A DNA stretch of 64,000 nucleotides. Source: Arthrobacter oryzae. Its GTDB lineage: Bacteria; Actinomycetota; Actinomycetes; Actinomycetales; Micrococcaceae. The notes beneath the pieces are model-generated. The model worked only from the letters and a program-made list of their open reading frames with translations, was not told the origin of the DNA and searched no databases. This document shows, one piece after another, positions 17,290-25,483 of this stretch (positions are counted from its first letter, which is position 1; each line of letters starts with the position of its first letter). The position numbers were made by a program, and so were the translations under genes. Where the stretch lies: contig NZ_CP132204.1 in NCBI RefSeq assembly GCF_030718995.1, positions 2,108,001-2,172,000 of the forward strand. Reading direction: 5' to 3'.

Positions 17290-18438
17290 CTAGGGGCTTT
17301 GGTCCCGTTCCCTGTCCCGGCGCGCGCGATCGTGGCGTTCGCGGAGGTCGCGTCCCCGCCGGATGTCCTCTTCTTCCTTGACCTGCAGCTTGTCGCTCTG
17401 CTTGGTGTCCCTTGGCGGGAGCTGGATGGTTTCCTCGGCTTCGATGCCTGCTTGAAGCTGGCGGCCACGCTCGGTCTCGGCGTCGAACTCGGCGCCGAAG
17501 AGCAGCGACATGTTCAGGATCCACAGCCAGAGCAGCGCGATGATGACTCCACCGATTGCGCCGTACGTCTTGTTGTAACTGTTGAAGTTGGCCACGTAGA
17601 AGCCGAACGCCAGGGAAGCCAGCAGGAACGCCACAACAGCGATGGCGGATCCCATGCTCATCCAGCGGAACTTGGGCTGTTTAACGTTGGGGGTGGCGTA
17701 GTAAAGGATGGCGATCGCCGCGATGACCAGCACCAGCATCACCGGCCACTTGGCGATATTCCAGACAGCCAGGAATGCACCGCCCAAGCCGATGACGTTG
17801 CCGACGGACTCTGCCACCGGTCCGCTGAGTACGAGCATCGCGGCCAGCACGACGACGATCAGCAAATTGACGACGGTGACGCCGAGCATTGTCCCCCGGA
17901 GCTTGAGGAAGGGCCTGCCCTCATCGACCTCGTAGACCCGGTTCATGGCCCGGCCGAAGGCTCCCACGTAGCCAGAGGCGGACCAGAGTGCCGTGAGGAG
18001 GCCGAGGACCAGGGTGAAGCCGGCAGCCGAGGAGCTTGCCAGATCTTCAACCACCGGGCGCATCGTGTTTACCGTGTCGCCCGGCGCGATGCCCTGGACG
18101 ATGTCGAGCAGTGCGGCGGTGGTTTTCTGGGCGTCTCCGAAAATGCCAAGGAGGGACACGAGCGCCAGCAGCGCCGGGAAGATTGAAAGCACCGAGTAGT
18201 AGGTCAGGGCGGCGGCGAGGTCCGGGCACTGGTCTTTGGTGAATTCCCGGAACGTCTTCTTCGCGATGTACTTCCACGATGGCTTGGTCACATCCGTGGG
18301 GCTGTCAGGTTTGCGGGAGTCGTCCGGTGCTGGCGCCGTGCGGGCTTTGGCGGTGCTGCTCTCGTCCGTTTCAGCATCGGCGCGGGACGCGGTGCCGTTG
18401 TCGGTGGCGGGGTTCTTGGCCATGGGAAATATCCTCAA
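17290..18438 (-). CDS. yihY: YihY/BrkB family membrane protein
   Basis: A 382-residue inner-membrane protein of the YihY (formerly RNase BN, BrkB) family. Charged N- and C-terminal tails flank six hydrophobic segments. Family signatures include AAALTYYSVLSIFPALLAL and the ALWSASGYVGAFGRAMNRVY stretch. The C-terminus (about 330-382) is long, acidic then Arg-rich, and likely cytoplasmic. The function is not settled. It sits 61 bases after the DUF3618 gene on the same strand, next to other envelope genes. Confidence 0.9.
   Translation of the reverse strand: MRIFPMAKNPATDNGTASRADAETDESSTAKARTAPAPDDSRKPDSPTDVTKPSWKYIAKKTFREFTKDQCPDLAAALTYYSVLSIFPALLALVSLLGIFGDAQKTTAALLDIVQGIAPGDTVNTMRPVVEDLASSSAAGFTLVLGLLTALWSASGYVGAFGRAMNRVYEVDEGRPFLKLRGTMLGVTVVNLLIVVVLAAMLVLSGPVAESVGNVIGLGGAFLAVWNIAKWPVMLVLVIAAIAILYYATPNVKQPKFRWMSMGSAIAVVAFLLASLAFGFYVANFNSYNKTYGAIGGVIIALLWLWILNMSLLFGAEFDAETERGRQLQAGIEAEETIQLPPRDTKQSDKLQVKEEEDIRRGRDLRERHDRARRDRERDQSP
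17293..17306. promoter_or_regulatory. DosR-like palindrome before the USP/alcohol dehydrogenase pair
   Basis: GGGGCTTTGGTCCC matches 12 of 14 bases of GGGACTWWAGTCCC, the best match in the window. It begins 31 bases upstream of the USP start on the minus strand and overlaps the YihY stop codon by its flank. Confidence 0.5.
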
Positions 18439-18499
18439 ATCTGCCGGGGCCGGGCCGCCCTGCCGTATGGCGGGGCGGCCCGGCCAGGATCCGGTGTCG

Positions 18500-19096
18500 T
18501 TACACCTGCCGGACGTTGTCCTTGGCGTCTGCGGTGCGGTACTTCACGTCGTCGACGGCGCCCTGGCCTTCGGCCTTAACGTGGTCGCTGGCTTCGGCGG
18601 CCGTGGCCTTGACGTTTTCCATGGCGTCCTGCGCGGGGGCCTTCAGGCCTTCGGCGACGTCCTTGGCGGCTTCAGTCAGCTCCGTGGTGAGCGGCTCGGC
18701 CTTGGCCTTGAGTGCATCGGCGGCCTCACGCTCCTTCTCACTCGCCGGGATCAGGGACGAGAACAGCATTCCGGCACCGAAGGCGATCAGCCCTGCGGCG
18801 AGCGGATTACCCTGCGTCTTGGTGCGGACCTGGCGGGGCGTGTCCCCGATGGCCGACCCTGCGTCCGACAGGTGGGCCCCTGCACTGCCGGTGCCGGAAT
18901 GCACCCGGTCGGTGGTGTGCTCCGCTGCTCCCATGACTTTCTCCTTCACTCCGAACACGGCGTCCTTAACCTTGTCCGTCTGGCGGTGGACGATGTTCGA
19001 CGGGGTAACCTTGTCCGCCACGGCGTCGACATTGGTGCCGAGCCGCGCGCGGGTTGCTTCGATGTCGGCGCGGATTGCGTCCGGGTTTTCACTCAT
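18500..19096 (-). CDS. DUF3618 protein with apolipoprotein-like helices
   Basis: A 198-residue protein. The N-terminal DUF3618 signature is clear (NPDAIRADIEATRARLGTNV, residues 4-23). One hydrophobic segment lies near the middle (LAAGLIAFGAGMLFSSLI), followed by long Ala/Glu/Lys-rich amphipathic helices resembling late-embryogenesis-abundant proteins. DUF3618 proteins commonly occur with a holin-like partner in actinobacteria. It is the third gene of a minus-strand trio, 33 bases after the holin-like gene. It may be a membrane-associated stress protein; no enzyme activity is suggested. Confidence 0.88.
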   Translation of the reverse strand: MSENPDAIRADIEATRARLGTNVDAVADKVTPSNIVHRQTDKVKDAVFGVKEKVMGAAEHTTDRVHSGTGSAGAHLSDAGSAIGDTPRQVRTKTQGNPLAAGLIAFGAGMLFSSLIPASEKEREAADALKAKAEPLTTELTEAAKDVAEGLKAPAQDAMENVKATAAEASDHVKAEGQGAVDDVKYRTADAKDNVRQV

Positions 19097-19129
19097 CGTG
19101 TGTACCTCGAGCTCTCTTTGTACCTGGGT

Positions 19130-19552
19130 CTAGTGACTGGGTTTGAGGGTGGGGGGTATTTCCTGGAGCGTCTCCGCGGTCTGCGGCATGCCCTTGATCG
19201 CGTTGAGCTGCTTGCGGCCAACGGCTGCCAGGACGGCGGCGATGATGCCCCAGAGAACGGCGAGGACGACGGCGGACCAGCCGAGTCCGATGACCGTTCC
19301 CAGTGCCCACCAGAGGGCCAGGGAGAGGAACAGCAGGACGAAGTGGCCGGCCACGCCGGCCCCGGCCAGCATCCCGGTGCCTTTTCCGGCACGGCTGGCC
19401 GACTGCTTCAGCTCGGCCTTGGCAAGGTCCACCTCCTGGCGCATCAGCGTGGAGATGTCCCGGGTTACGTCGCCCAGCAAATCACCGAGGGACGTGTTAT
19501 CAGCTTTCGCGTGGGCCGCCGTCGGGGGCGTTTCGGGATACTGGCTGCTCAT
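19130..19552 (-). CDS. Phage-holin-like family membrane protein (DUF1469 type)
   Basis: A 140-residue membrane protein of the actinobacterial putative holin superfamily, not a phage gene here. It starts with SLGDLLGDVTRDISTLMRQEVDLAKAEL, a typical amphipathic segment, then two hydrophobic helices (about 57-105). It overlaps the upstream gene by ATGA, which indicates coupled translation. It is the middle member of the conserved trio with the Ala-rich protein and the DUF3618 protein. Confidence 0.88.
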   Translation of the reverse strand: MSSQYPETPPTAAHAKADNTSLGDLLGDVTRDISTLMRQEVDLAKAELKQSASRAGKGTGMLAGAGVAGHFVLLFLSLALWWALGTVIGLGWSAVVLAVLWGIIAAVLAAVGRKQLNAIKGMPQTAETLQEIPPTLKPSH

Positions 19553-20523
19553 CGCTGCCCTCCGCGCAGGGGATCGTCACGGTACGGATCGTCGGCGAGG
19601 GGGTCCGTGGCCAGAGGATCCTTGGCCAGCGGATCTGCCGCCCACTGGTCCGTCTCGTCACGGCGCGTTCCGTCGTCGTTCAAGGGGTTGGGCGGGTAGG
19701 TGTCCGCCTGGTAACCGCCGGTGGTCCTAGCGTCGTCATAAGCCCCAGTGCCTGCATAGGCACCAGCGCCGGCTCCGGCGGCTGACAGGCCCGCAGTGGT
19801 TGCGTCGGGGGCCGGCATCTGCACCGGCGGCGGCGGAACCGCAGTTCCGGTGTCGGGAACATAGCCGGGAACGCTGGAGATCGGCGCCGGCGCCGTTCGG
19901 GCAGCGGTTGCTGAGCCGCCGGTTGCAGAGCCAAGGGCGGAGTCCGGCGCTCCCGCGGCGAGGCTGCGGGTCAGCCGACCGGCCAGTATTCCTGCTCCTG
20001 CTGCCAGCATCAGGAAGGTACCCGGGCGCTGCCGGGCGAAGGACTTCACTTCGTTGAGCAGCGAGCCGGGATCCCGGCCTTCCAGCCAGGACGCCACGGA
20101 GGCGGACCGGTCCGCTGCCTGGCGGATCAGGTCTGTGGCCACGCCGGGCTGGTCGGAGGCATCAGCCATGGTGCGCAGTTCCCCGGAAATGGAGTGGAGG
20201 CCCTGGGCCACCTTTTGCTGCTGGGCACCTGCCTGGTCCGTGAGGTCTGTCCGTGCCTGGTAGAGCAGGTCCTTGGCGTTTGCCTTGACCTCGCCGGCGA
20301 CGTTGGCTGCCTCGGCTTTGGCGGTCTGCGCCACATGCTGGGCGGAGTCGGTTGCCTGGTGGGCGATGTCCCCGGCCTCGTGTTTGGCCGCCTCGGTCTT
20401 CGACGGTGTGCCTTGCGTTGCCGGATAGGCGGCATCGGTTCCCAGCGTCGCCGGTGCGGTCGGCTGCTCTGCGACCCCAGGGGTGCCGTAGCTACCGTCC
20501 TGAGGCCATCGGTTCTCTGTCAT
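19549..20523 (-). CDS. Ala/Thr-rich helical protein of the DUF3618/holin trio
   Basis: A 324-residue protein without a named enzyme family. Residues about 40-165 are Ala/Lys/Glu/Gln-rich helices of coiled-coil type. A single hydrophobic segment (FLMLAAGAGILAGRLTRSLA) lies near 175-195. The C-terminal third is Pro/Asp/Ala-rich with an imperfect DPLA-type repeat (WAADPLAKDPLATDPLADDP). This probably makes it a membrane-tethered stress or envelope protein. It is the first gene of the trio and has an AT-rich promoter region with a palindrome at 20586-20607. Confidence 0.82.
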   Translation of the reverse strand: MTENRWPQDGSYGTPGVAEQPTAPATLGTDAAYPATQGTPSKTEAAKHEAGDIAHQATDSAQHVAQTAKAEAANVAGEVKANAKDLLYQARTDLTDQAGAQQQKVAQGLHSISGELRTMADASDQPGVATDLIRQAADRSASVASWLEGRDPGSLLNEVKSFARQRPGTFLMLAAGAGILAGRLTRSLAAGAPDSALGSATGGSATAARTAPAPISSVPGYVPDTGTAVPPPPVQMPAPDATTAGLSAAGAGAGAYAGTGAYDDARTTGGYQADTYPPNPLNDDGTRRDETDQWAADPLAKDPLATDPLADDPYRDDPLRGGQR

Positions 20524-20585
20524 CTTCGCGCTCTCTTTCTAAGAAGGTCGGCTGCTGATCAAGAACCAGCAATAACTGGCCCTTA

Positions 20586-20607
20586 GATAGTAAGCATGAT
20601 TACTATC
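20586..20607. promoter_or_regulatory. 22-bp palindrome (operator candidate) upstream of the envelope trio
   Basis: GATAGTAA, six bases, then TTACTATC is a perfect inverted repeat. Another half-site (ATAGTAAG) follows at about 20610-20617. It lies 63 bases upstream of the trio in an unusually AT-rich stretch, so it is a good candidate operator or promoter element. No binding protein is identified. Confidence 0.5.
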
Positions 20608-20698
20608 AAATAGTAAGCACCCTTGGTGTTTTATTTTTTGGACCCGGACTTCTTCGGCGTTTTTCCGAGGCTTTTGGTTTTTCGATCCGGCTCGCGGA

Positions 20699-21769
20699 TC
20701 AGGCCCTCGGGTGCAGCGGCGGAGATCCTGCCGTCCCGCGCCCGGCTCCCATCCCCGCCAGCACCTCCCGGAAGGCGTCAGCAGAGGACATGCGCGGCTC
20801 CCATCCGAGCAGCTCCCGCGCGCGGCTGGTATCCATCACGGGGGCACCTTGGGCCATGGCAATCCAGCCGGCGTCCGTTGGCTGCGCGCGAAGCCGCCAG
20901 CTGAGGTCCACGGCCGCCCGGATCAGCCCGAAGGAGACGGGCAGCCACCGCCTCGCATGAAGAATCCGCGCCAGTTCCGTCCCTGTGATGACCGGTTCGG
21001 CGGCAATGTTGAACGCACCGGCGGCGCGGCGGTCAAGGACGCGCCAGTATGCGTCCGCGACGTCGTCGGCGTGCACCGCCTGAAAGGCCAGTCCGGGGGG
21101 AAGCGGAATGATCGGCAGCCTGAGGTTCGCCGGGAGGAGCCGGGGGATCAGCGGGCCGAGGAAATATCTGCCGATCTCGCTGCCCGCCTCCGCCTGGAAC
21201 GTGAGCGCCGGACGCAGCCGTGAGACGGTGATGGCCGGATTTTCGGCTGCGAAACGGTCCAGGAGGGCTTCCTGCTCGGCTTTGTGCCGGCTGTAGTGCG
21301 AGTCCTGGATGCCGCCGGCCGGCCAGTCCTCCGCCCTGCGCGTTTCCTTGCTCGAGCGGCTGTATGCGCCTACGGAAGAGGCGCATACCACGTGTCCCAC
21401 GCCGGCTTCCTTGGCGGCGCGGAGTACGTTGGCCGTTCCCGTCACGTTGGTCCGGTGGAGGGCAGCCAGGTCGTGGTTCGGCTGGAGGATCCACGCGAGG
21501 TGCACCACGGCGTCCGCTCCCGCGAGCGCCGCGCGCAACAGTCCGCCGTCGTCGTCCGCAATGTCCACGGCATGCCATTCCACGCCGGCGTACGGCGCGG
21601 CCGTCTGGTTGGGCGGCCGCCGGCCGATGCCCACGAGTTCCAGGTTGTTCGGGCTTGCCGTGTCGGGGTCTTCTGCACCAGAGCGTGGCGCCGGCTGTTG
21701 CTGGAGGCGCCGCAGCAGGGCCGTGCCCACATTTCCGCTGGCGCCAGTGATCGCAATCCGCATGTCCAT
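20699..21769 (-). CDS. NAD-dependent epimerase/dehydratase family protein (extended SDR)
   Basis: About 356 residues from the ATG at 21769, which follows GGAAGGGCGG; an upstream in-frame ATG at 21874 has no such site. The N-terminus has ITGASGNVGTALL, the extended-SDR nucleotide loop. The catalytic YSRHKAEQE (YxxxK) lies near residue 170, with ASSVGAYSRSS before it. The C-terminal substrate domain is of the sugar-epimerase type. It is not recognisably HldD, so I do not assign it to the heptose pathway nearby. It is divergent from the sigma factor gene. Confidence 0.85.
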   Translation of the reverse strand: MDMRIAITGASGNVGTALLRRLQQQPAPRSGAEDPDTASPNNLELVGIGRRPPNQTAAPYAGVEWHAVDIADDDGGLLRAALAGADAVVHLAWILQPNHDLAALHRTNVTGTANVLRAAKEAGVGHVVCASSVGAYSRSSKETRRAEDWPAGGIQDSHYSRHKAEQEALLDRFAAENPAITVSRLRPALTFQAEAGSEIGRYFLGPLIPRLLPANLRLPIIPLPPGLAFQAVHADDVADAYWRVLDRRAAGAFNIAAEPVITGTELARILHARRWLPVSFGLIRAAVDLSWRLRAQPTDAGWIAMAQGAPVMDTSRARELLGWEPRMSSADAFREVLAGMGAGRGTAGSPPLHPRA

Positions 21770-21947
21770 CCGCCCTTCCGAGGGGCTGGAAAGCACCCGA
21801 CCAACCTTTCCGGTCGGAGCCGGCCAGCGCGTTTGGTTAGGTTTTAAGGCTACCGGCCGTTGTTTAATAAGCAACCTTATGGTTTTCTACTGGTCTAAGT
21901 CTTGCCACAGGCTTTCGGTCGCTCCACGGGCAAAGGAACGAGCCAAC

Positions 21948-22805
21948 ATGGCGGAATCCCAGCACGCGTTACAGATCCGGCAACTGGACCAGCAGAACAA
22001 CCACCACGGCCGGATCCGGCAAACTTTCGAAAACCAACTGGTACTTGATTATTTGGACCTCGCTGAGGCACTCGCTGCGCGCTTCCTGGCCCGCGGGCGG
22101 GAGCGGGCGGACCTCAACCAGGTTGCGTATCTGGGCCTGGTCAAAGCTGCCCGGGGGTTCGACCCCGGCCGCGGAGCCAGCTTCCCGGCCTACGCGGCGC
22201 CAACCATCACCGGGGAGCTCAAGAGGTACCTGCGGGACCGGTGCTGGGTGGTCAGGCCGCCGCGCCAGGTGCAGGATCTGCGTTCGGAGCTCCTCCGGTC
22301 GGAACCGGCGCTGGCCCAGGGAATGGGCCGTCCCCCCACGGTTGCCGAACTTGCTCAGGAGCTGGATGTTTCCCCTGACGCCGTGCGGGAGGCAATGGTT
22401 GCTGCGGCCAGTCTGCGTCCCGACTCCCTCGACGCCGTTGACGTGCACTCTGACGCTGCCCCGCTTGCCGAAACGCTCCCCTCGGAGGAGGACCCGCTGG
22501 ACCGGCTCGAGGAACTGATCTGCCTCAACCAGGCCATCCACGAGCTTTCTGCGGAGGATCAGGAGCTGCTGTACCGGCGCTACTTCTGCGAGGAAAGCCA
22601 GGCCGAGCTGGGACGCCGGTTCGGCGTCTCGCAGATGCAGGTGTCGAGGCGGCTTTCGCGGGTCCTGGTGCGCCTACAGCGGCTACTGCAGGATTGCGAT
22701 GAGAGTGAAAACGGCTTGCGGAAAACCTGCGTGCAGGAAAACGGCATGCGGGAAGGGGCCGCTCAGAGCAGTCCCAAGCCGCGAAGGGCAGCGAGTACGT
22801 CCTGA
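21948..22805 (+). CDS. Alternative sigma factor of the SigB/SigF type
   Basis: About 285 residues. Region 2 includes LNQVAYLGLVKAARGFDPGRGASFPAYAAPTI-type residues, then region 3 and region 4 helix-turn-helix (SQAELGRRFGVSQMQVSRRL). This pattern is typical of the SigB/SigF/SigG group of general stress sigma factors. The ATG at 21948 follows AAAGGAACG and is preferred over long upstream extensions. The C-terminal tail of about 25 residues is not conserved. No anti-sigma factor or anti-anti-sigma factor gene is next to it. Its end overlaps the convergent GT9 gene by 43 bases. Confidence 0.9.
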   Translation: MAESQHALQIRQLDQQNNHHGRIRQTFENQLVLDYLDLAEALAARFLARGRERADLNQVAYLGLVKAARGFDPGRGASFPAYAAPTITGELKRYLRDRCWVVRPPRQVQDLRSELLRSEPALAQGMGRPPTVAELAQELDVSPDAVREAMVAAASLRPDSLDAVDVHSDAAPLAETLPSEEDPLDRLEELICLNQAIHELSAEDQELLYRRYFCEESQAELGRRFGVSQMQVSRRLSRVLVRLQRLLQDCDESENGLRKTCVQENGMREGAAQSSPKPRRAASTS

Positions 22806-23740
22806 ACGCCCACCCCCAGCAGGGCAGGGTCCGGCTCGTCTGCGAAGACATCCCCGCGGCGCAGCTCCGCCCGGGTCAGCACCACATGCGGGCCTGCGGG
22901 CGGTCCCCAGCGCTCCGGCGGTGCCGGGCCGAAAAGGACAACCGACGGACGGTGGTAGGCGGTTGCCAGGTGTGCCGCGCCGGTGTCCGCGGACACCACC
23001 ACTCCGGCGTCGGCCACTGTCGCTGCGAAGTCCGCCAGGCGCTGCGTTCCTGCCACGACGGCCGAGTCCGGGAGCCTGGCCTGCCGTGCCACGCGGAGGG
23101 CCCGGTCCCGTTCGTCGGCGCTGCCGGTAAACACCACATCGTGCCCGGCCCCGTCCAGGGCCGAAGCGACTGCTGCGAACCGTTTTTCGGGCCACAGCCG
23201 GCTGCCGAAGGCCGCGCCGACATGCACCACCGCCGCCGGCCGCGGGCCGGTCGCCTGCACCCCGGATGCCTGCGCCTCGGTCCCTTGCAACCCCGACATC
23301 TTAGGTCGCTCCAGGCGGACCTCCCGGGGATCGGCTTCGATGCCGTGCCAGCGCAGGAGCCGGGTCCAGCGTTCCCGTTCATGCATCTGCTCCACCCACG
23401 GAGGTCCGCTGGCGGTGCCGTGGGCAATCATCCGGCGGGGCCCTGCGGACTCCAGCAGCGAGGTGCTTTCCGGTCCGCGGCCATGCAGGTTGACGGCAAT
23501 GTCCACGGTGCCCTGTGTAACGGCGAACGGCTTGTCCAGGGCGGCCGGAAGGAGCTCGAAACCTCCCACCAGGCCAACGATGTCCGCCAGCCACGCCGGA
23601 CCGGCGTACACCAGCCGGTGGGCCGGGAAGGCCCTGCGGAGGGCATGGAGTGCGGGGACCGCCACCAGGAGGTCACCGAGTTTGAGGGCGCGAAGTACCA
23701 GCAGCGTTGGCCGGGCGTCGGCCGCCCCTGTGGACTCCAT
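22763..23740 (-). CDS. Glycosyltransferase family 9 (heptosyltransferase-like) A
   Basis: A 325-residue GT-B protein of the ADP-heptose:LPS heptosyltransferase family. N-terminal VLRALKLGDLLVAVPALHALRRAFP is the family hallmark. The C-terminal domain has VVSADTGAAHLATAYHRPSVVLFGP, the donor-binding signature. GGGAGGGG precedes the ATG. It is divergent from the gmhB operon, so it may share its promoter region. The acceptor is unknown; the cell is presumed to have no LPS. Confidence 0.85.
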   Translation of the reverse strand: MESTGAADARPTLLVLRALKLGDLLVAVPALHALRRAFPAHRLVYAGPAWLADIVGLVGGFELLPAALDKPFAVTQGTVDIAVNLHGRGPESTSLLESAGPRRMIAHGTASGPPWVEQMHERERWTRLLRWHGIEADPREVRLERPKMSGLQGTEAQASGVQATGPRPAAVVHVGAAFGSRLWPEKRFAAVASALDGAGHDVVFTGSADERDRALRVARQARLPDSAVVAGTQRLADFAATVADAGVVVSADTGAAHLATAYHRPSVVLFGPAPPERWGPPAGPHVVLTRAELRRGDVFADEPDPALLGVGVQDVLAALRGLGLL

Positions 23741-23840
23741 GTAGCCCCTCCCTTCCGGTTCGCGCTGGCTCCTTGGTTCGGGAGTCTAATCCCGGAACCT
23801 GCCCGCAGGGTGTTTGAGCGGCCCCTCGGAGGGGAACAGG

Positions 23841-24413
23841 GTGGGTATGGGACCTTCCAGCAATCCACCCAAGGCTGTGCTCTTCGACCGGGACGGCACC
23901 TTGATCCATGATGTCCCCTACAACGGCGATCCCGGCCTGGTGTCGCCGATGCCCGCTGCGCGGAAGGTGCTGGCAGGGCTACGCCGGCAGGGCATTGCCA
24001 CCGGCGTGATCACCAACCAGTCGGGGATAGCCCGCGGGCTGCTCACCCGCAGCCAGGTAGACAGCGTCAACCTTCGCATTGATGCGCTGCTGGGTCCCTT
24101 CGACATCTGGGAAATTTGCCCGCACGGCACCGAGGACGGCTGCGGCTGCCGCAAACCCGCACCCGGAATGATCCTCAGCGCCTGCCGCCGTCTTGGCATC
24201 GCCACGGCTGACGCCGTTTACATCGGCGACATCGGCAGCGACATGGAAGCCGCAGAAGCCGCCGGGTTGAGGGGGATTTTGGTGCCCACCCCCCTCACCC
24301 GGCACCAGGAAGTGCACGATGCCCCGGAAGTCGCGACGGACCTCTCCGCCGCGGTGGCGCTCGCGCTGGGGCAGGCGCCCGCGGGGCAGGCGCCGGTGGG
24401 GAGCAGGCGATGA
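23841..24413 (+). CDS. gmhB: D-glycero-D-manno-heptose 1,7-bisphosphate phosphatase (HAD)
   Basis: About 190 residues, the usual size for GmhB. The HAD motif FDRDGTL (D16 and D18 from this start) is followed by DVPYNGDP, which is typical of GmhB. A zinc site CPHGT...CGCRKPAPGM is present, and YIGDIGSDMEAAEAAG closes the active site. It would remove the 7-phosphate of heptose 1,7-bisphosphate. The GTG at 23841 has GGAGGGG six bases upstream; the ATG at 23847 is possible. It is the first gene of the seven-gene heptose operon and overlaps the next gene by ATGA. Confidence 0.88.
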   Translation: MGMGPSSNPPKAVLFDRDGTLIHDVPYNGDPGLVSPMPAARKVLAGLRRQGIATGVITNQSGIARGLLTRSQVDSVNLRIDALLGPFDIWEICPHGTEDGCGCRKPAPGMILSACRRLGIATADAVYIGDIGSDMEAAEAAGLRGILVPTPLTRHQEVHDAPEVATDLSAAVALALGQAPAGQAPVGSRR

Positions 24414-25483
24414 CCCGGGTGCTCGTGGCCCGGCTGGACAGCGTGGGGGATGTCCTGCTGGCCGGACCGGCGGTCCGGGCCGTTGCCAACGGCCGGCGGA
24501 CGGACGGAGGTGCGACGAACGACGTCGTGCTTCTTTGCGGCCCGCAGGGCGAGGCCGCCGGCGGCCTGCTGCCCGGCGTGTCCGAGGTGTACAGCTGGGC
24601 GTGCCCGTGGATCATCAACCCGGCCCCTGCGGTCGCCACGGAGAACGTGGACCGGCTGGTCAGCTTCATCAGGAACTCCGGGGTCGCAGAGGCGGTGATC
24701 CTGACGTCGTTCCACCAGTCACCCCTGCCGCTGGCCCTGCTGCTCCGGCTGGCAGGGGTCCGGCGCATCACCGGCGCGTCCGTGGACTACGCCGGTGCGT
24801 TGCTGGATGTCCGGCTCAGGCCCGGGGAGGACTTTGCCGAAGACCAGCCGGAGGCCGAGCGCGCCCTGCTGATCGCCCGGGCCGCCGGATTTGCCCTGCC
24901 GCCCGGCGACGACGGCAGGCTCCGGATCACAGACCATCCGGACGCCCGTGAACTCGTGGGCGACGAACCCTACATCGTGGTGCATCCTGGCTCGTCGGCG
25001 CCGTCCCGGACCTGGCCCCCGCTGCACCATGCCGCCGCCGTCGAGCTCCTCGAAGGCGCGGGCCACCGGGTGGTGGTCACCGGCGGCCCCGGGGAGACGC
25101 AGCTGACGGCCACCGTGGCCGGCCCGTCAGCGCTGGACCTTGGCGGACGGACGGACCTGCGGACCCTCACCGGCGTCATTGCCGGGGCACGCGCCCTGGT
25201 AACCGGGAACACCGGTCCCGCCCACATCGCGGCCGCCGTCGGCACTCCTGTTGCCTGCCTGTTTTCCCCGGTGGTTCCTGCCGTCCGGTGGGCCCCTTAC
25301 GGCGTCCCCTTGGAACTGCTGGGCGACCAGAACTCGCCCTGCAGGCTGAGCCGGGCGCGCGACTGTCCGGTGCCGGGCCATCCCTGCCTCGCGTCAGTTT
25401 CCCCGGACGAGGTGGTGGACGCCGTGGAGCGCCTCATCAACGGGGTTTCGTCACTGTCCACCCGGCGGAAGGTTCACAAATGA
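24410..25483 (+). CDS. Glycosyltransferase family 9 (heptosyltransferase-like) B
   Basis: A 357-residue GT-B protein. VLVARLDSVGDVLLAGPAVRAVA at the N-terminus is the GT9 hallmark. The C-terminal half contains VHPGSSAPSRTWPPL and GNTGPAHIAAAVGTPVACLFSP. It lies second in the heptose operon, with 4-base overlaps on both sides, so its donor is plausibly the nucleotide heptose made by its neighbours (inference). Confidence 0.88.
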   Translation: MTRVLVARLDSVGDVLLAGPAVRAVANGRRTDGGATNDVVLLCGPQGEAAGGLLPGVSEVYSWACPWIINPAPAVATENVDRLVSFIRNSGVAEAVILTSFHQSPLPLALLLRLAGVRRITGASVDYAGALLDVRLRPGEDFAEDQPEAERALLIARAAGFALPPGDDGRLRITDHPDARELVGDEPYIVVHPGSSAPSRTWPPLHHAAAVELLEGAGHRVVVTGGPGETQLTATVAGPSALDLGGRTDLRTLTGVIAGARALVTGNTGPAHIAAAVGTPVACLFSPVVPAVRWAPYGVPLELLGDQNSPCRLSRARDCPVPGHPCLASVSPDEVVDAVERLINGVSSLSTRRKVHK

